Assembly (NCBI GenBank): GCA_025924495.1
Contig: JAICIG010000136.1
Coordinates: 1-17,357 of the forward strand
Direction: 5' to 3'
DNA: 17,357 bases
From: Pirellulales bacterium
GTDB lineage: Bacteria > Planctomycetota > Planctomycetia > Pirellulales > JAICIG01
A program made the translations under genes and the position numbers. This document shows positions 1 through 7,387 of the stretch, one piece after another (the first letter of the stretch is position 1; every line of letters begins with the position of its first letter). The notes beneath the pieces are model-generated. The model saw nothing but the letters and a program-made list of their open reading frames with translations. It made no database searches and was not told the DNA's origin.

Positions 1-204
1 ATTTGGGGCATGCGCGATTGGTGCTTCACGCCGGCCTTCCTCGATCGCTTTCTCGAATTCTTTCCCGAGGCGGAAACTCATCGTCTGGCCGATGCAGGCC
101 ACTACGTGATCGAGGACGCCTACGAGCGAATCATCCCTTGGGTGGAGCAATTTATCCAAGCCCACCCGCCCTCTCTACAGCGGGGGCAAGTCATCGATGC
201 CTGA
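1..204 (+). CDS. alpha/beta hydrolase, C-terminal part (OleB/haloalkane dehalogenase-like)
   Basis: The reading frame is open from the first base to a TGA at 202-204, so only the last 67 residues are present. They show the C-terminal part of the alpha/beta hydrolase fold as found in haloalkane dehalogenase relatives. A strand-end IWGMRDWCF carries the usual acidic residue region, and LADAGHYVIEDA holds the expected catalytic histidine at base 100. The WCF...F..FP.AE.HR..DAGHY.LEDA pattern is close to what I remember of OleB, which acts on beta-lactones in long-chain olefin synthesis, but the nucleophile is outside the window and this cannot be settled. The next gene starts inside this one (8-base overlap at 197-204), which suggests co-transcription. 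The family call is firm; the OleB role is inference. Confidence 0.8.
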   Translation: MWGMRDWCFTPAFLDRFLEFFPEAETHRLADAGHYVIEDAYERIIPWVEQFIQAHPPSLQRGQVIDA

Positions 205-1060
205 CGATGCTCTCGCCATCGGTCAATGCGCCAGTTTGGCGTGCCTGCTGGAAGCCACTGCGCCGAAGCCCGGCAATGTGCATCGAGGGGCCGATTTTGA
301 GAACCTCAGCTATCTTGATTTCGCGGCCAGCGCGATCGCCGTCGGTCCCGCATTCGAGCGAGCTGCCGCAGGCGCCCGCTTAGGCGAGACGGTGCTGGCC
401 GCTGTCCGCGCCATGCGGCATGCGGTCGACACGAATACCAGTCTGGGAACAATTCTGCTGCTGGCGCCGCTGGCCATGGTTCCAAGAAGTCGGCCGCTCA
501 AGGCCGGCGTGCAGAATGTTCTGGGGAATCTCTCGCCCGAAGACGCTCAGCAGGTTTACCAGGCGATTCGGCTCGCCGAGCCCGGCGGGCTAGGCAAGGT
601 CGACGAAGCTGATGTCGCCGGCGAGCCGCCGGAAAGTTTGATTTATGCGATGCAGCTGGCGGCCGGGCGCGACCTGGTGGCCAGGCAATATGTCAACGGC
701 TTCGAACAGATTCTCGATGAAATCGTGCCCTGGCTGGCTGAGGGAATGGGGCGGCGTTGGCCGCTGGCCGAGACGATTGTTCGCGCGCACTTGCAACTGA
801 TGAGCCGCTATCCCGACAGTTTGATCGCCCGGAAGTGCGGCGCCGAGTTCGCATCAAAGGCCGCCGCGCGGGCAGGTAGCGTGCTGGAAAGCGGGGAGCC
901 GGGAGAGGAAGCTTATTCGCGTGCTATTGTCGATTTCGACTTCTGGCTTCGTGCAGACGGTCACCGACGCAATCCGGGGACGTCGGCAGACCTGATTGCC
1001 GCCAGTTTGTTCGCCGCGCTGCGAAATGGCATAATCAAATTGCCACTCAGGTTTTACTGA
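197..1060 (+). CDS. CitG-like protein (triphosphoribosyl-dephospho-CoA synthase family)
   Basis: This 287-residue protein matches the CitG/MdcB family (COG1767). Family hallmarks are KPGNVH at residues 24-29, NTSLGTILLLAPL at 80-92 and RNPGTSADLIAASLF at 258-272. Classical CitG makes the prosthetic-group precursor of citrate lyase from ATP and dephospho-CoA. No citrate or malonate decarboxylase gene is nearby, and the KPGNVHR.RDF style is that of the archaeal and methylotroph branch. From memory, a COG1767 member (orf5) lies in the tetrahydromethanopterin gene islands of methylotrophs, so a role in C1 cofactor biosynthesis is possible. The ATG at 197 overlaps the end of the upstream hydrolase; a G-rich run (GCGGGGG) lies upstream, but there is no classic Shine-Dalgarno. 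The PTPS gene follows after 85 bases. The family is clear; the substrate is not known. Confidence 0.85.
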   Translation: MPDDALAIGQCASLACLLEATAPKPGNVHRGADFENLSYLDFAASAIAVGPAFERAAAGARLGETVLAAVRAMRHAVDTNTSLGTILLLAPLAMVPRSRPLKAGVQNVLGNLSPEDAQQVYQAIRLAEPGGLGKVDEADVAGEPPESLIYAMQLAAGRDLVARQYVNGFEQILDEIVPWLAEGMGRRWPLAETIVRAHLQLMSRYPDSLIARKCGAEFASKAAARAGSVLESGEPGEEAYSRAIVDFDFWLRADGHRRNPGTSADLIAASLFAALRNGIIKLPLRFY

Positions 1061-1145
1061 ACGCAACCATCTCGCGCCTGGCAAAAACGCCAATCGAGCC
1101 TCTCCCCCAACTTCGGACTCCTAACTCCTTCCCCCTGCCGTCCTC

Positions 1146-1637
1146 ATGTCCGAATCCTACTTCGTGCGGGTCACCAAAGACTACCTGGTCTTCAGCGCGG
1201 CCCATTTCATCACCTTCAATGGCGACACTTGCGAGCGGCTGCATGGCCATAATTATCGGGTGACGGCCGAGGTCTATGGACCGCTCGACGAGAATCATTA
1301 TGTGGTCGATTTCATCGCGCTGCGCGATACATTGCAGGCGATCGTAATTGAGCTCGACCATCACATGCTGCTTCCGACCAGCCACCCGCTGATCAAAGTC
1401 ACGGCGGATGAGAACAGCGTGGAAGCCGTCTTCGAAAATCGCCGCTGGGTATTTCCGCGCTGCGATTGCATTTTGTTGCCCGTTGCCAACACGACGACGG
1501 AGTTGCTGGCTCGCTATATCGGGCGGCGCTTGCTCGACGATTTACAGCAGCGAACCGGAAGCCGACCAAAACGAGTGCGAATTGAAGTCGACGAATGCGA
1601 AGGGCAGCTCGGCATCTGCGAATTGCAGGGCGAGTAG
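1146..1637 (+). CDS. 6-pyruvoyl-tetrahydropterin synthase / QueD family protein
   Basis: This 163-residue protein is a member of the PTPS/QueD family, which act on dihydroneopterin triphosphate (products: pyruvoyl-tetrahydropterin, carboxy-tetrahydropterin or related pterins). The zinc ligands are visible as His20 (FSAAHF) and His33/His35 (LHGHNY), the catalytic Cys is Cys29 (DTCERLHGH), and the Asp-His pair is in ELDHH at 69-73. A glutamate-rich C-terminal motif (VDECEGQ, 148-154) completes the pterin site. It is longer than the roughly 120-residue QueD because of about 30 extra residues between LDHH and the PVANTTTE segment (112-119). No queC or queE is near, so a queuosine role has no support here; the adjacent CitG-like gene points rather to a methanopterin-type pathway. 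No Shine-Dalgarno is seen before the ATG. Confidence 0.88.
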   Translation: MSESYFVRVTKDYLVFSAAHFITFNGDTCERLHGHNYRVTAEVYGPLDENHYVVDFIALRDTLQAIVIELDHHMLLPTSHPLIKVTADENSVEAVFENRRWVFPRCDCILLPVANTTTELLARYIGRRLLDDLQQRTGSRPKRVRIEVDECEGQLGICELQGE

Positions 1638-2042
1638 CTTGCAATCCGCTACAGCCTGATTGCGAAACGATCGTCTTCATCTGATCTGCCCGAAAGAAAT
1701 CGTAAAATCACGCCGCCCGCTGCTCGCAGGCGCGTCGGATGCGAATTAACCTGCCAGCAGCCGTCCGACGAATATGCGATCGACTCGGCGATTCGGTCTT
1801 TTGAACTGCATAATCAGCACCGCCAGCCTGATTGCACTCCCCTTTTAGCGGCAACTCTGGAATATCAGGTGTTCGGCAACCGGGCGTTTGCTCTCCCCAG
1901 CGGGCAACTTATAGTTCCAATAGCTCGCCGCCGGCGGTTCCGCCCACGCGGTTTCGGAGCCGGGCAGCGTCTTACAAAACCGTTGATTGGCTCGCGATCC
2001 TCGCCTTAAAACCTTTCGCAAGTCGACCTGGTGAACAGCACT
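1638..2042. other. long intergenic region with inverted repeats
   Basis: These 405 bases have no convincing gene; the short open frames across them show no family motifs. Directly after the PTPS stop, TTGCAATC (1639-1646) can pair with GATTGCGA (1658-1665), a small hairpin. A 12-base direct repeat, CAGCCTGATTGC, occurs at 1652-1663 and again at 1824-1835. Between the copies lies the larger structured element described separately. The rest, up to the CheX start, has no clear promoter. TAAAAT at 1703-1708 looks like a -10 box but has no matching -35. Confidence 0.6.
1719..1770 (+). other. possible structured RNA element (two overlapping stems)
   Basis: GCTGCTCGCAGG (1719-1730) pairs with CCTGCCAGCAGC (1750-1761) at 11 of 12 positions. 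CGTCGGATG (1733-1741), which lies in the loop of that stem, pairs with the sequence at 1762-1770 over nine positions with one G-U. The arms are interleaved, so the two stems either compete as alternatives or form a pseudoknot. There is no U-tract after it, so it is not a standard terminator. The pairing is seen directly; function is unknown. Confidence 0.35.
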
Positions 2043-2525
2043 ATGAAAGCCGAGTGGATCAATCCGTTTCTTTTCTCGCTGGCTAACGCCTTTCAGACCA
2101 TGCTTGGCTGCAAGGTAGAGCGCGGCGGATTGAAGCTCAGAGATGGTTCTTCCGACTTGCATGAGATCAGCGGCATGATCGGCTTGAGCGGTCATGTAGC
2201 GGGCATGGTGGTGCTGAGCTTGGCGCGAAACGTCGCCTTGAAATCGACTTCGGCGCTGTTGATGACGGAAGCTAACCAGATCAATGAAGAAGTCATCGAT
2301 GCCGTGGGAGAACTGACCAACATGGTGGCGGGCGCCGCGAAGAGTAAAATGGGTCAGTATGAACTTTCCATCGGCCTGCCGAGCGTGATTACGGGCAAGG
2401 GGCATTTCGTGCGGTTTCCTTCCAATGTGACGCCGATCGTTGTGCCCTATGAAACGGATTGGGGGCCGTTGACCTTAGAAGTCGGGCTGGCCGCGGCTTC
2501 CGTCCCCGCCGGCGCGAATGCCTAA
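2043..2525 (+). CDS. cheX: CheX-type CheY-P phosphatase
   Basis: This 160-residue protein is a single-domain member of the CheC/CheX/FliY phosphatase family, which removes phosphate from CheY and so helps reset the flagellar motor signal. The N-terminus (WINPFLFSLANAFQTMLGC) is typical of CheX. The single catalytic helix has the Glu-x2-Asn signature in VGELTNMVAGAAKSKM, with Glu90 and Asn93. CheC and FliY usually carry two such motifs, which favours CheX. The ATG at 2043 is preferred because it gives the standard CheX N-terminus and has a weak GGTGA upstream; a GTG at 2031 would add four residues. fliG follows after 152 bases, so a role at the motor is likely. The family is firm; the CheY partner is not in the window. 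Confidence 0.85.
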   Translation: MKAEWINPFLFSLANAFQTMLGCKVERGGLKLRDGSSDLHEISGMIGLSGHVAGMVVLSLARNVALKSTSALLMTEANQINEEVIDAVGELTNMVAGAAKSKMGQYELSIGLPSVITGKGHFVRFPSNVTPIVVPYETDWGPLTLEVGLAAASVPAGANA

Positions 2526-2551
2526 GCGCGGCGGGCGCTAGAGAGCAAAAT

Positions 2552-2592
2552 TGAAGTTTTGGCTCAAGTCCGCCGAGTTCGCGTGCCGATAC
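2552..2592 (+). promoter_or_regulatory. candidate sigma-28-like promoter before fliG
   Basis: Two overlapping matches to the flagellar sigma-28 consensus (TAAAGTTT, about 11 bases, GCCGATAA) lie here. One is TGAAGTTT (2552-2559), 12 bases, GCCGAGTT (2572-2579). The other is TCAAGTCC (2564-2571), 13 bases, GCCGATAC (2585-2592), with a 7 of 8 match in the -10 box but a long spacer. Position, about 90 bases before the fliG start, is right. Spacers are longer than in enteric bacteria, so this is a candidate only. Confidence 0.35.
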
Positions 2593-2677
2593 CCAGTCCG
2601 CGCCGCGATGATTTCCTGCGCTGTCGCCAAACCTCGCCCGCGCTGAACATTCGAACTCTGTAGCTGCGTCCCTCGCC

Positions 2678-3676
2678 GTGTCGACGCCCCAGCTTCGTAA
2701 AGCCGCGATTCTGTTGATGAGCCTTCCGGAAGATGACGCCGGAGTGGTGATGTCCAGGCTTTCCGCGAAGCAAGTAGAACTGGTCTCTGTCGAGATCGCC
2801 AAGCTCGGGCTGATCAGCACCGAGGAGCAAGACACGGCCATCAAAGACTTCGCCGAGGCCTCCCCCGCTTCGATCGGCGCGGGGACGGGCGGACTCGAGC
2901 TGGCCAAGAGCCTGGTCGAACGGGCGCTCGGCAAAAACGCTTCGCCGACGATCGAAAGCGTGCGCCAGCAGATCGAAGCCATGCCATTCGGCTTCTTGCA
3001 GAAGGTCGACAGCCAAAACCTGCTGACGTTCATCATGGACGAGCATCCGCAGACGATCGCCTTGATCATCTCGCACCTTCAGGCGTCGCAAGCCGCCGAC
3101 ATCATCAGCGGCCTGCCCAGCGATCGGCAATTGGCCGTCGTGCGCCGCATCGCCACGATGGGACAAACCAATCCCGAAATCATCCACGAGGTGGAAAAAG
3201 GGCTCGAGCACCGGATGTCGAGCGTTATGAGTCAGCAATTCGAGAATGCCGGCGGCGTCGAGAGCGTCGCTGAGATCCTGAACGTCACCGACCGCGCCAC
3301 CGAGCGCAGCTTGCTTGAGAATTTGGCGCAGGAAGATCCCGACCTGGTCGAGGAAATTCGCCGCTTGATGTTCGTGTTCGAGGACATCGTCAAATTCTCG
3401 AACAAGGACGTTCAGCAGTTGCTCAAGAATGTCGAAAGCTCGCAGTTGGCAATGGCCCTCAAAGGCGCCAGCGAGGAACTCAAACAGAAGATCCTCAGCA
3501 ATATGTCGTTGCGCGCCGCCGACCTGCTGCGCGAGGAAATGGAGTATCTCGGTCCGGTGCGACTCTCGGCCGTCGAACAAGTGCAACAGCAGATCGTCGA
3601 TGTGGTGCGACGCTTGGAGGACGCCGGCGAGATCACCGTCAATGCCAGCGAAGAAGTCGAAGAATTCATTCAGTAA
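2678..3676 (+). CDS. fliG: flagellar motor switch protein FliG
   Basis: This 332-residue protein has the full length and three-part plan of FliG, the C-ring protein that joins the MS-ring protein FliF and contacts the MotA stator. FliG-N spans about residues 5-105 and FliG-M about 115-190, with the conserved EHPQT at 122-126. A Gly-Gly hinge (AGGVESVAEILN) lies at 191-202, MFVFEDIV at 231-238 matches the MFxF motif, and the charged torque helix (MSLRAADLLREEMEYLGPVRL) lies at about 276-296. The GTG at 2678 is the only reasonable start, since an in-frame TGA lies at 2609 with no ATG after it; no Shine-Dalgarno is seen. It follows cheX but lacks the usual fliF/fliH/fliI neighbours, so it may be a second fliG copy or the genome may have scattered flagellar genes. 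Confidence 0.93.
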   Translation: MSTPQLRKAAILLMSLPEDDAGVVMSRLSAKQVELVSVEIAKLGLISTEEQDTAIKDFAEASPASIGAGTGGLELAKSLVERALGKNASPTIESVRQQIEAMPFGFLQKVDSQNLLTFIMDEHPQTIALIISHLQASQAADIISGLPSDRQLAVVRRIATMGQTNPEIIHEVEKGLEHRMSSVMSQQFENAGGVESVAEILNVTDRATERSLLENLAQEDPDLVEEIRRLMFVFEDIVKFSNKDVQQLLKNVESSQLAMALKGASEELKQKILSNMSLRAADLLREEMEYLGPVRLSAVEQVQQQIVDVVRRLEDAGEITVNASEEVEEFIQ

Positions 3677-3718
3677 CGACTCGAAGGTCAGAGAGCGCCC
3701 GAAACGGCCGCCGTCTGT

Positions 3719-4477
3719 TCATCCTTCATGCGTCCGCTTCGCTCTCGCGGTCCAGGCTCGGCACAAGTAGAAGACTTCGATCGCCTCTTCTCCGCGAGCT
3801 TTTAAATACAGCGTCAAATCTGCCATAAAGGCCTGGAACCGCTCTTGGCCGGCCAATGTTTTCAGCCGATTGTGGCTGCGCCAGAGATCGAGGTAGCGCT
3901 CCATGTCCATCGGTACGACATGGGAAACTTCGTGATACGCGACGTCGGCGAAATCTCCGGTTGAAGCGAGCGCGAGGCCCCAGTCTTTCGCGCGATAGTT
4001 GTCGTCAAAGCCGGGTACATGCCGCTGAATCGCATCGCGGGTCCAGTTCAAAACTGGGTTGCGGTCGTGCTCGCGGTTGTTCCATAGCACCGTGAAGAAA
4101 CCTGCCGGCTTAAGAATCCGCCGCACTTCCGGCAGGGCGCGCACTGGTTCTGCCCAATGAAATGCCTGCGCAGCGATCGCCCAAGACTGCGAGGCGCCCG
4201 GCAGACCGGTCGCGTCAAATGTCCCCGCTACCCAAGTCACATGGGGCATTGGCCGCGCTTGCCGCCGCATCGATTCATTCGGCTCAACCGCCGTCACATC
4301 AAACCCGCGCGCGGCGAGCAGCTCGGTAAATAAGCCCGTTCCTGCGCCGAGATCGGCGACGGCATCGCCGGGCGCAACGCCGACGTGAGCGGTCAATTGA
4401 TCCAGCAATTCCGCTGGGTAGCTCGGTCGCGCTCGACCGTAAGCGTCGGCTTGTTCGGAAAAGTCGCCCAAGGGCAT
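3719..4477 (-). CDS. class I SAM-dependent methyltransferase
   Basis: This 252-residue protein is a Rossmann-fold methyltransferase of the Methyltransf_11/25 type. Motif I, VADLGAGTGLF, is at about residues 40-50 and binds S-adenosylmethionine; the acidic end of strand 2 is Glu65 (AVEPNE). AQAFHW (103-108) and ILKPAG (121-126) follow as motifs II and III. The N-terminus FSEQADAYGRARPSYP is common in small-molecule methyltransferases of this group. The start at 4477 is chosen because an AGGAG lies about 6 bases upstream on the minus strand (complement of 4484-4488); a longer frame from 4513 would skip it. It converges on fliG with 42 bases between the stop codons and diverges from mutS. The substrate cannot be told from sequence. 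Confidence 0.85.
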   Translation of the reverse strand: MPLGDFSEQADAYGRARPSYPAELLDQLTAHVGVAPGDAVADLGAGTGLFTELLAARGFDVTAVEPNESMRRQARPMPHVTWVAGTFDATGLPGASQSWAIAAQAFHWAEPVRALPEVRRILKPAGFFTVLWNNREHDRNPVLNWTRDAIQRHVPGFDDNYRAKDWGLALASTGDFADVAYHEVSHVVPMDMERYLDLWRSHNRLKTLAGQERFQAFMADLTLYLKARGEEAIEVFYLCRAWTARAKRTHEG

Positions 4478-4568
4478 ATTTGTCTCCTGTCCTTTCTCCG
4501 GCTCGCCTTTCAAGCATGCGCATCGGCGGCGCCATCCGCACGATCGCTACCAGCGGCCGTTGCGCGCC

Positions 4569-4597
4569 TTTCGATTTCCAACCGCATTTGCTAGCAT
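4569..4597 (+). promoter_or_regulatory. weak candidate promoter for mutS
   Basis: An extended -10 of the form TGCTAGCAT lies at 4589-4597 (TG, one base, TAGCAT; 4 of 6 to TATAAT). A poor -35, TTTCGA, lies at 4569-4574 with a 17-base spacer. It is 55 bases before the chosen mutS ATG in the divergent intergenic region. Weak, listed only because nothing better is seen there. Confidence 0.25.
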
Positions 4598-4651
4598 GCG
4601 AAAGCCCTCAAACGCAACCTCTCCGCTGCGCGAAATTCGCTCTGTTTGCCT

Positions 4652-7330
4652 ATGGCCGCCGGCACGAATAAGACCGCCCCTAAACCGTCCACTGCCGCCT
4701 CGAACGGCGCTGCCGAGATGCGCTCGTCGACCACGCCGATGATGCAGCAGTACTTCGATGCCAAGGCGGCCTGCCCCGATGCGGTGCTTCTGTTTCGCAT
4801 GGGCGACTTTTATGAGACATTCCATGAAGATGCCAAGTTGGTAGCGCGCGTGCTAAATTTGGCGCTGACCAGTCGCGACAAGGGCGAAAACCCAATTCCG
4901 ATGGCGGGATTCCCGCATCATCAGCTCGAAAGTTATCTAGGCAAGTTGATTTCGGCCGGCCATCGAGCCGCCATTTGTGAGCAGGTGGAAGACCCGCGGC
5001 AGGCCAAGGGGCTCGTGCGCCGCGAGGTGACGCGCGTCGTCACGCCCGGCACCGTCACCGACGACGCCTTGCTGGATCCGCATGAAAGCAATTTCCTGGC
5101 GGCGCTGGTCGAAGGCCCGTCCATCGGGCTGGCTTGGGTCGATTTGTCGACGGGGCGGTTTCTTGCCAGCCAGTTTCCTCCGGAGCGGCTGCCGGACGAG
5201 CTGGCCCGGATCGGGCCGGTTGAATGCCTGTTGGCCGAAGAGGCCGATTCGCCGGCCATGCGATTCGATGAACGTGTGGTGCTGACGCGCAGACCGGGCT
5301 GGGTTTTTTCTCACTCCGCCGCGCGCCAGGCGCTGGCCCGTCACTTCGGCACGCAAACGCTGGAAGGCTTCGGTTTTGAGACCGACGATGTGCAAGCGAT
5401 TCGCGCCGCGGGCGCCATTCTCGAATATTTGACCGAGACGCAGAAGACTTCGCTCGGCCATATTGACCGCCTGATTCCCTATCGCGCCGGGCACTCGCTC
5501 GAAATTGACGAAGCGACCCGCCGCAGTTTGGAAATCACCAAAACCATGCGAGAGGGCCGGCGCGAAGGTTCGCTGCTCGACGTGCTCGATCGCACGATTA
5601 CGGCGATGGGATCGCGATTGCTCGGAGATTGGGTCGCCAATCCGCTTACCGACGTGCACGCAATCGATGAGCGGCTCGACGCCGTCGCGGAACTGGTATC
5701 GAGCGTTCGGCTGGGCGACGAACTGCGCGATCAGCTCAAGTGCATCTACGACGTTGAGCGATTGCTGGCCCGTGTGACGACCGGGCGAGCCAGCCCGCGC
5801 GATTTGAGTTTTTTGGCGCGTACGCTGCGCACGTTGCCGGCGCTCAAGGCCAAGCTGACCGCTCGTTCGAGCAGCTTGCTCTCGCGGCTGGAAACCGAAC
5901 TCGATCTTTGTCCCGATATTCGCTGTCAACTAGATGCGGCGCTGGCGGAAGAATGCCCGCTCGTCAGCCGCGAAGGCGGGTTCATCCGTGAAGGCTTCAA
6001 CGCCGAACTCGATGCGCTGCGCGAATTGACCACGGGCGGCAAACAATGGATCGCACGCTATCAGGCCGAGGAAGCGCAGCGGACGGGCATCGCCAACCTC
6101 AAGGTCGGTTTCAATAACGTCTTCGGCTATTACCTGGAAATCACGCATACTCATCGCGACAAAGCGCCGGATCACTACATTCGCAAGCAAACGGTGAAAA
6201 ACGCCGAGCGCTATATTACGCCCGAGCTGAAAGAATACGAAGAGAAGGTGCTCACGGCCGACGAAAAGGCCAAGGATTTGGAGCATGACCTGTTTCTGGA
6301 ACTGCGCGAGCTGGTGATGGCCGGCGCCAGGCGATTGCGCGGGACGGCTTTGGCTCTGGCGCAGATCGACGTGCTTGCAGCTCTCGCGGATCTCGCACGA
6401 GATCGAGGCTACTGCCGCCCCCGCCTGGTCGAAACGCCTGAGCTGTGCATTGTGGACGGCCGGCACCCGGTGCTCGATCTGCGTTTGACGGATGGCTCGT
6501 TCGTGCCGAACGATGTTGCAGCCGGGCCTGAACAAGGCCTGCTGCTATTGATCACCGGTCCCAATATGGCCGGCAAAAGCACGTACATTCGCCAGGCCGC
6601 TTTGCTGACGCTGTTGGCGCAGATTGGCAGCTTTGTACCGGCGCGCGAAGCGATGATCGGCGTCGCCGATCGGATCTTTGCCCGCGTCGGCGCCAGCGAC
6701 GAACTGGCGCGCGGCCAAAGCACCTTCATGGTCGAGATGACCGAGACGGCCCGCATCCTCAACACGGCGACGGAGCGCAGCCTGGTGATTCTGGATGAAA
6801 TCGGCCGCGGCACAAGCACCTACGACGGCGTTTCGCTGGCCTGGGCCGTGGTTGAATTCTTGCACGACCACGTCGGTTGCCGCACCCTGTTCGCCACGCA
6901 TTATCATGAACTTACCGACCTGGCAGCTTCGTTGCCGCGCGTGAAGAACTTGAACGTCTCGGTGCGCGAGTGGCAGGACAACGTCGTCTTTTTGCACAAG
7001 ATCATTGAAGGCGCGGCGGACAAAAGCTACGGCATTCATGTCGCCCGGCTGGCTGGCGTGCCGCGCGAAGTGATCGAGCGCGCCAAGCAGATCTTGTCGC
7101 GGCTCGAGCAGGATCATCTCGACGAGCGCGGCAAATCGAAGCTGGCCAAAAGGCGCAACTCGCGCACCGTCGGCGATTTGCAACTGACGCTCTTCGCCGC
7201 CGCCGAGCATCCGCTGATCGATAAATTGCGGCAGCTTGAGATCGACGGTCTGACGCCCCTGGCCGCTTTAACGCTGCTGAAGGAGTGGCAGGATGAACTG
7301 AATGCCGAACGGCAGCCGAAGCCGCGGTAA
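4652..7330 (+). CDS. mutS: DNA mismatch repair protein MutS
   Basis: This 892-residue protein is a full-length MutS1, which recognises mismatches and small loops in DNA and starts repair with MutL. The mismatch-reading Phe-x-Glu is in MGDFYETF (Phe53, Glu55), after TPMMQQYFDAK at 28-38. The ATPase has Walker A ITGPNMAGKST (634-644, Lys642) and Walker B LVILDEIGRGTS with Asp715-Glu716. The signature GQSTFMVEM and the FATHYHELTDLA segment follow in the expected order. The C-terminal end (LTLFAAAEHPLIDKL, then LTPLAALTLLKEW) is complete. The ATG at 4652 is preferred over an in-frame TTG six bases earlier. No mutL is nearby; the small DUF4242 gene follows after 57 bases. Confidence 0.97.
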   Translation: MAAGTNKTAPKPSTAASNGAAEMRSSTTPMMQQYFDAKAACPDAVLLFRMGDFYETFHEDAKLVARVLNLALTSRDKGENPIPMAGFPHHQLESYLGKLISAGHRAAICEQVEDPRQAKGLVRREVTRVVTPGTVTDDALLDPHESNFLAALVEGPSIGLAWVDLSTGRFLASQFPPERLPDELARIGPVECLLAEEADSPAMRFDERVVLTRRPGWVFSHSAARQALARHFGTQTLEGFGFETDDVQAIRAAGAILEYLTETQKTSLGHIDRLIPYRAGHSLEIDEATRRSLEITKTMREGRREGSLLDVLDRTITAMGSRLLGDWVANPLTDVHAIDERLDAVAELVSSVRLGDELRDQLKCIYDVERLLARVTTGRASPRDLSFLARTLRTLPALKAKLTARSSSLLSRLETELDLCPDIRCQLDAALAEECPLVSREGGFIREGFNAELDALRELTTGGKQWIARYQAEEAQRTGIANLKVGFNNVFGYYLEITHTHRDKAPDHYIRKQTVKNAERYITPELKEYEEKVLTADEKAKDLEHDLFLELRELVMAGARRLRGTALALAQIDVLAALADLARDRGYCRPRLVETPELCIVDGRHPVLDLRLTDGSFVPNDVAAGPEQGLLLLITGPNMAGKSTYIRQAALLTLLAQIGSFVPAREAMIGVADRIFARVGASDELARGQSTFMVEMTETARILNTATERSLVILDEIGRGTSTYDGVSLAWAVVEFLHDHVGCRTLFATHYHELTDLAASLPRVKNLNVSVREWQDNVVFLHKIIEGAADKSYGIHVARLAGVPREVIERAKQILSRLEQDHLDERGKSKLAKRRNSRTVGDLQLTLFAAAEHPLIDKLRQLEIDGLTPLAALTLLKEWQDELNAERQPKPR

Positions 7331-7387
7331 GTCGACTGTAAATTAAACTCGTTCCCGATGTTTTCCAGCTTAATGAGGAGTGTCGTC

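Noticed and set aside
1090..1145. Pyrimidine-rich stretch before the PTPS gene as a repeat or regulatory site
   Set aside because: It resembles CT-rich intergenic text common in such genomes, but only one short copy is present and no pairing or promoter is seen.
1639..1665. Intrinsic terminator after the PTPS gene
   Set aside because: The stem is only 8 bp with a G-T pair, and no T-run follows; kept only as a note in the intergenic entry.
1832..2086. A possible small plus-strand gene (84 codons) before cheX
   Set aside because: Low-complexity Ser/Arg-rich translation, no Shine-Dalgarno, and it runs into cheX in another frame.
2564..3586. A 340-codon open frame on the minus strand opposite fliG
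   Set aside because: Antisense shadow; fliG covers this stretch with all expected motifs and the opposite translation is not protein-like.
4937..5929. A 330-codon open frame on the minus strand opposite mutS
   Set aside because: Antisense shadow of mutS in GC-rich sequence, no recognisable motif.
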